From NCBI GenBank assembly GCA_023381615.1, contig JAMCQL010000072.1, positions 1 to 64,000 of the forward strand: a stretch of 64,000 nucleotides of DNA. Direction: 5' to 3'. A program made the translations under genes and the position numbers. The DNA comes from Bacteroidota bacterium. GTDB taxonomy: Bacteria > Bacteroidota > Ignavibacteria > Kryptoniales > JAKASW01. The notes under the pieces are model-generated. The model was not told where the DNA came from. It was given only the letters and a program-made list of their open reading frames with translations, and ran no database searches. Of the stretch, positions 60,805 through 64,000 are shown piece by piece (the first letter of the stretch is position 1; every line of letters begins with the position of its first letter).

Positions 60805-63018
60805 ATGAAAACGCTTCAAAGCAAATCGAACGCGTTCTACGCTCATTCGGAGAATGAGAAAGGTGAGAGACACGAGTTGAAGGCGCACCTCCTGCAAACA
60901 GCAGAACTTGCGGAATCGTTTTCGCCAACAGAGAAGTTTCGACGCTTGTTCTATCTTGCCGGACTTCTTCACGATGTCGGCAAGTTCCAGGATGGGTTTC
61001 AAAAATATATGTTCGAAGGAGGCAAAAGGACTCCGCACGCAGCTGTCGGGGCGTTCGTTGCCAAGTTGTTGGCTAAGCAATATTTGCCTTTGCAGTTTGC
61101 GATTCAGGGGCACCATTCAGGGATGCCTGATAACTCAGAACGAAGCGCCAATATCGAGGACTACGAGGAAAATGAAGATGGAGTGAACATTCTATCTGAA
61201 AGATTCAAAGAGGCTTTTCCTGCGTTCGTCGTTCCGGAAATTGTTCTCCCGAAGAAGGACTTCCTGTTGGCTGAATGCGTAACGCGTTTCCTATTCAGCG
61301 CGTTGACAGATGCGGACTGGCTGGATACCGAACATCACTTCGACACGGAACGTACGGAAGCCAGAATGGGTCAAAGACTTGACCAGGATGGTTTGTGTGA
61401 ACTGTTACTCGAGAAACTTGAGAACAAATTTCAACAACTTCCGACTGAAGGAAAGATAAACGCACTTCGCACAAAGGCAAGGAGTGACGCAGCAGCGCAT
61501 GCCGAAGAGAATCCGGGATTTTTCTCCTTGCAATTGCCGACCGGCCTGGGAAAAACACTGACATCTATGTACTGGGCGCTGTTGCACGCAAGACATAACC
61601 ACCTGCAACGTATTATGATGGTTCTTCCATATGTCAACATCATTGACCAGACAGCAAAGGTATTGAAAGAGGTTTTCGGAGAGGATGCGGTTTTGGAACA
61701 CCACTCCGGACTTGTCGATGAAGATGGAAAGAAGGACAAATATGACGAAAGTGATGCCAGCGACGACAGAGAACTATCCAAGCGATTGGCTTGTGAAAAT
61801 TGGGATTCGCCGATCATAGTAACAACATCTGTCCAATTCTTTGAGTCCCTGTTCAGCAACAGACCGTTTAAGTGCAGGAAGAACCATAACGTTGCGGAGT
61901 CTGTGGTCATCTTCGATGAAGTTCAGACTCTGCCCAAGGAATATGCCGAACCCATAATCATGATGCTTAAAAATGTGAGCGCACTTGCGAGGACATCTTT
62001 TCTGTTTTGCACGGCCACGCAGCCGGCATTTATGAAGCGTGATGGTTTCGATGGAATCGAAAACATGTGCCCGCTTATTGCAAAGCCAGAGAAGTATTTC
62101 AAACCGACGCGACGGGTGAACTACGAATTGTTGAATGGACTTGAGGAAGTGCCGCTTGACAGGGTTGTAAAAGAGTTGAGCGAAGAGACAGGATCATTTT
62201 TGGTAATTGTTAACACGAAGAGCGTTGCACGGGAGTTGTTTGAAGAAGTCAAACAATTCGACGGATACGACAGGTATTACCATCTATCAACGGCAATGTG
62301 CCCCCATCACCGAAAGAAAACAATCGATGCCGTCATTGAAGACTTGAAGAACAAAAAACGCATCGCAGTTATATCAACCCAATTGGTTGAAGCAGGCGTG
62401 GATTTCGATTTCCCGTGCGTGTACCGCGCTATTGCGCCAATGGATTCAGTTATTCAAGCCGCGGGCAGATGCAACCGGAATGGAAAGTTAGAAGAGGGCA
62501 AGGTCGTCATTTTCAATTTGGAAAAACACGAAATGCCGGATGTGACATACCAGGCGTGTGCCTCTTTTGCTGCAGGTATTATTAAAGACGACGTGAACAT
62601 TCTCTACGATGCCAGCTCATTTGAAGAATATTATAAGCAGGTTATCGGGCTGTTCGTGAACGCAGACAAGTTTAAGATTACGGAGAAAAGAAAAGGATTC
62701 GATTTCAGAGAGGTGTGCGAGAGCTTTAGGTTCATCAATGAACCGACAACTTCCCTTGTCGTTGAGAAGTACGCCGAGGGAGAATCTTTACTTGAGGAGG
62801 TCAAAAAATTAGTGGATGCGGAAAGAATCACTAAAAGAAAAATAATTAACAGAGGTCACTACAGAAGACTACAGCAATTTTGTGTGCAGGTATATCCGAC
62901 TTTTCTAAGAAGTTACAATGACCAGATTGTCCCGTTGAACGATACGATCAGAATTTATACCGGAAATTACGACGAAGATTTTGGTTTGTCTCCGAAGGAT
63001 GTTGAGACGGTGTTTTGA
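60805..63018 (+). CDS. cas3: Type I-C CRISPR helicase-nuclease Cas3
   Basis: The 737-residue protein has an N-terminal HD nuclease domain (LAGLLHDVGKFQDGF, QGHHSGMPDN) and a SF2 helicase (LPTGLGKTLTSMY Walker A, VVIFDEVQTLPKEY, FCTATQPAF, and STQLVEAGVDFDF/AAGRCNRNGK late motifs). Cas3 is recruited to Cascade-bound targets and degrades them 3' to 5'. ATG 60805 follows AGGGGAAG. The frame is open to 60745 without support. It leads cas5c and cas8c. Confidence 0.95.
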   Translation: MKTLQSKSNAFYAHSENEKGERHELKAHLLQTAELAESFSPTEKFRRLFYLAGLLHDVGKFQDGFQKYMFEGGKRTPHAAVGAFVAKLLAKQYLPLQFAIQGHHSGMPDNSERSANIEDYEENEDGVNILSERFKEAFPAFVVPEIVLPKKDFLLAECVTRFLFSALTDADWLDTEHHFDTERTEARMGQRLDQDGLCELLLEKLENKFQQLPTEGKINALRTKARSDAAAHAEENPGFFSLQLPTGLGKTLTSMYWALLHARHNHLQRIMMVLPYVNIIDQTAKVLKEVFGEDAVLEHHSGLVDEDGKKDKYDESDASDDRELSKRLACENWDSPIIVTTSVQFFESLFSNRPFKCRKNHNVAESVVIFDEVQTLPKEYAEPIIMMLKNVSALARTSFLFCTATQPAFMKRDGFDGIENMCPLIAKPEKYFKPTRRVNYELLNGLEEVPLDRVVKELSEETGSFLVIVNTKSVARELFEEVKQFDGYDRYYHLSTAMCPHHRKKTIDAVIEDLKNKKRIAVISTQLVEAGVDFDFPCVYRAIAPMDSVIQAAGRCNRNGKLEEGKVVIFNLEKHEMPDVTYQACASFAAGIIKDDVNILYDASSFEEYYKQVIGLFVNADKFKITEKRKGFDFREVCESFRFINEPTTSLVVEKYAEGESLLEEVKKLVDAERITKRKIINRGHYRRLQQFCVQVYPTFLRSYNDQIVPLNDTIRIYTGNYDEDFGLSPKDVETVF

Positions 63019-63106
63019 TCATTGTCAGGGCAATCATTTCTGATTGACCTGTAATTAAATGACGGGCAGGAATGCCTGTTTGAATTGACCTAACAAAGGA
63101 GGGCTT

Positions 63107-63847
63107 ATGGGTGATAACACGGTCCAGGTGAAGGTCTGGGGTGAGTTTGCCTGTTTCACGCGGCCAGATCTCAAGGTAGAACGAATGACTTATCCGTGCA
63201 TGACGCCTTCGGCAGCTCGCGGTGTGTTGAATTGCATTCTCTGGAAACCGGAGTTTGTCTGGCATGTCCATCGAATTGTCGTGCTCAAGCCGGTGAAGTT
63301 CGCCTCGGTCAAGAGAAATGAGATCAATTCTAAGCAGGGGGTTAATCCAATATATGTCGATGAGGTCGATTCCAAAGGCAAGCCAAAATATCGTGCGCAA
63401 CGCAACAGCATTATTCTCAAAGACGTCGCTTATATCATTGAAGCCTCGGTTTATCAGAAAAAACCTGACAAGAAAAACCCACCCAAGAAGTACGTTGAGA
63501 TGTTTAACCGGCGAGTGAGAAAGGGACAATGTTGGAGAAGGCCATTCTTGGGAACGCGCGAGTTCGCGGCAGAATTTTCTATGTCTGCTGAGGATGATTT
63601 TGAGAGAAGAATCAAAGAAGATATTCCCGTCGGCAGCATGTTTCTCGATATGTGGTACGACGATAAAGGCGTGCCTATGCCGAAGTTTTTCTACGATGTT
63701 GCGGTGAGGGATGGGATATTGGACTGTTCAAAGGAGTATGGACAGATTCTCACTAGTACCCATCAGCGCGGCAAGCTGCCGGATTACCAGTCGCTTACAA
63801 TCCATGAATTGAACCGCGCCGAAGAAGCTGCGAAGGAGGAATTATGA
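63107..63847 (+). CDS. cas5c: Type I-C crRNA-processing protein Cas5c
   Basis: The 246-residue protein has VKVWGEFACFTRPDLKVERM and YPCMTPSAARGVLNCILWKP, the RAMP-type signature of Cas5d, and KGQCWRRPFLGTREFAAEF near the middle. In type I-C systems Cas5c (not Cas6) cuts pre-crRNA. AAAGGAGG precedes the ATG, 88 nt after cas3. The stop overlaps cas8c by ATGA. Confidence 0.95.
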   Translation: MGDNTVQVKVWGEFACFTRPDLKVERMTYPCMTPSAARGVLNCILWKPEFVWHVHRIVVLKPVKFASVKRNEINSKQGVNPIYVDEVDSKGKPKYRAQRNSIILKDVAYIIEASVYQKKPDKKNPPKKYVEMFNRRVRKGQCWRRPFLGTREFAAEFSMSAEDDFERRIKEDIPVGSMFLDMWYDDKGVPMPKFFYDVAVRDGILDCSKEYGQILTSTHQRGKLPDYQSLTIHELNRAEEAAKEEL

Positions 63848-64000
63848 TTCAGGAACTCGTTGAACTTTCAGGCACGGTCAAGAGAAGATATCCCGGTGAG
63901 ATGCTTGAACATGATGCCCTGGATAAGGTGCCAGTCTCCATAGATTGTGTAATAGACAAAGAGGGAGCCTTTAAGCAATTCATAGTCCACGAAAAACAGC
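63844..64000 (+). CDS. cas8c: Type I-C Cas8c (Csd1), partial
   Basis: The first 52 codons read MIQELVELSGTVKRRYPGEM and continue DKVPVSIDCVIDKEGAFKQF, typical of the Cas8c N-terminus. It runs off the window end. It overlaps cas5c by ATGA. cas7c, cas4, cas1, cas2 and the CRISPR array would be expected beyond the edge, but are not visible here. Confidence 0.85.
   Translation, partial: MIQELVELSGTVKRRYPGEMLEHDALDKVPVSIDCVIDKEGAFKQFIVHEKQ

Overview
The window looks like a chromosomal segment of a diderm bacterium of the Bacteroidota/Chlorobiota assemblage, most plausibly Ignavibacteria-like. Three things point there. An 819-residue secreted protein ends in a type IX secretion (T9SS) sorting domain of the YPNPFNPST type, and a decayed second sorting domain is present. 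KdsB and an OmpA-type protein imply an outer membrane with Kdo-containing LPS. The intergenic DNA is full of imperfect palindromes built from short iterated words, a habit I associate with such genomes. No rRNA, tRNA or CRISPR array was seen, and taxonomy is inference.

Layout. 1-7.2 kb: OmpA-domain protein, then leftward housekeeping genes (pyrG, kdsB, a four-helix-bundle IVP gene apparently inserted between kdsB and gatC, gatC, a PlsC-type acyltransferase, an M48 protease). 7.5-12.6 kb: MFS transporter, Gfo/Idh/MocA oxidoreductase, AlaA-type aminotransferase, secreted unknown, class II aldolase. 12.7-15.1 kb: Xaa-Pro aminopeptidase and an AbiEii-type nucleotidyltransferase with a small partner. 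15.1-20 kb: a palindromic repeat, a T9SS relic, nadK, a thioredoxin-fold protein, then an accessory block with a Phd/VapC toxin-antitoxin pair, a type II restriction-modification pair and an unknown gene. 20-24.4 kb: prmC, dtd, a degenerate peptidase-like protein, an alkaline-phosphatase-superfamily protein, a broken SPFH gene and an Arc-like regulator.

24.4-29 kb is a complete leftward suf operon (sufB, sufC, sufD, a DUF59 protein, an Rrf2 regulator). 29-36.6 kb: secreted S9 peptidase, DUF2721 protein, a 3'-5' exonuclease overlapping an AddA-like helicase-nuclease. 36.9-39.9 kb is a leftward iron operon, fur-feoA-feoB plus a 34-residue FeoB-associated Cys-rich protein, with an outer-membrane protein upstream that may share a metal-responsive site. 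40.9-46.4 kb: DUF58 protein, rmuC and an AddB-like nuclease; AddA and AddB together would make a recombination nuclease although they lie about 6.5 kb apart. 46.4-50.2 kb: leftward DUF4905-like, T9SS-exported BNR-repeat and small secreted proteins.

50.4-59.3 kb: metallopeptidase, YggS, an enoyl-CoA hydratase pseudogene, a pseudouridine synthase, then a tight fatty-acyl/phenylacetyl-type module (enoyl-CoA hydratase, a solitary PaaA-like diiron oxygenase subunit with one metal-ligand His replaced by Arg, 3-hydroxyacyl-CoA dehydrogenase), several small proteins and a threonine-dehydrogenase-like SDR. 59.4-64 kb is the start of a type I-C CRISPR-Cas locus (cas3, cas5c, start of cas8c) preceded by a DUF7309/DUF6930-like gene, which sits directly behind a 14-codon relic of a cas3 5' end.

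No single new system is proven. The candidates most worth testing are the solitary PaaA-like module, the IVP gene bounded by inverted repeats, and the gene interposed in the I-C locus.
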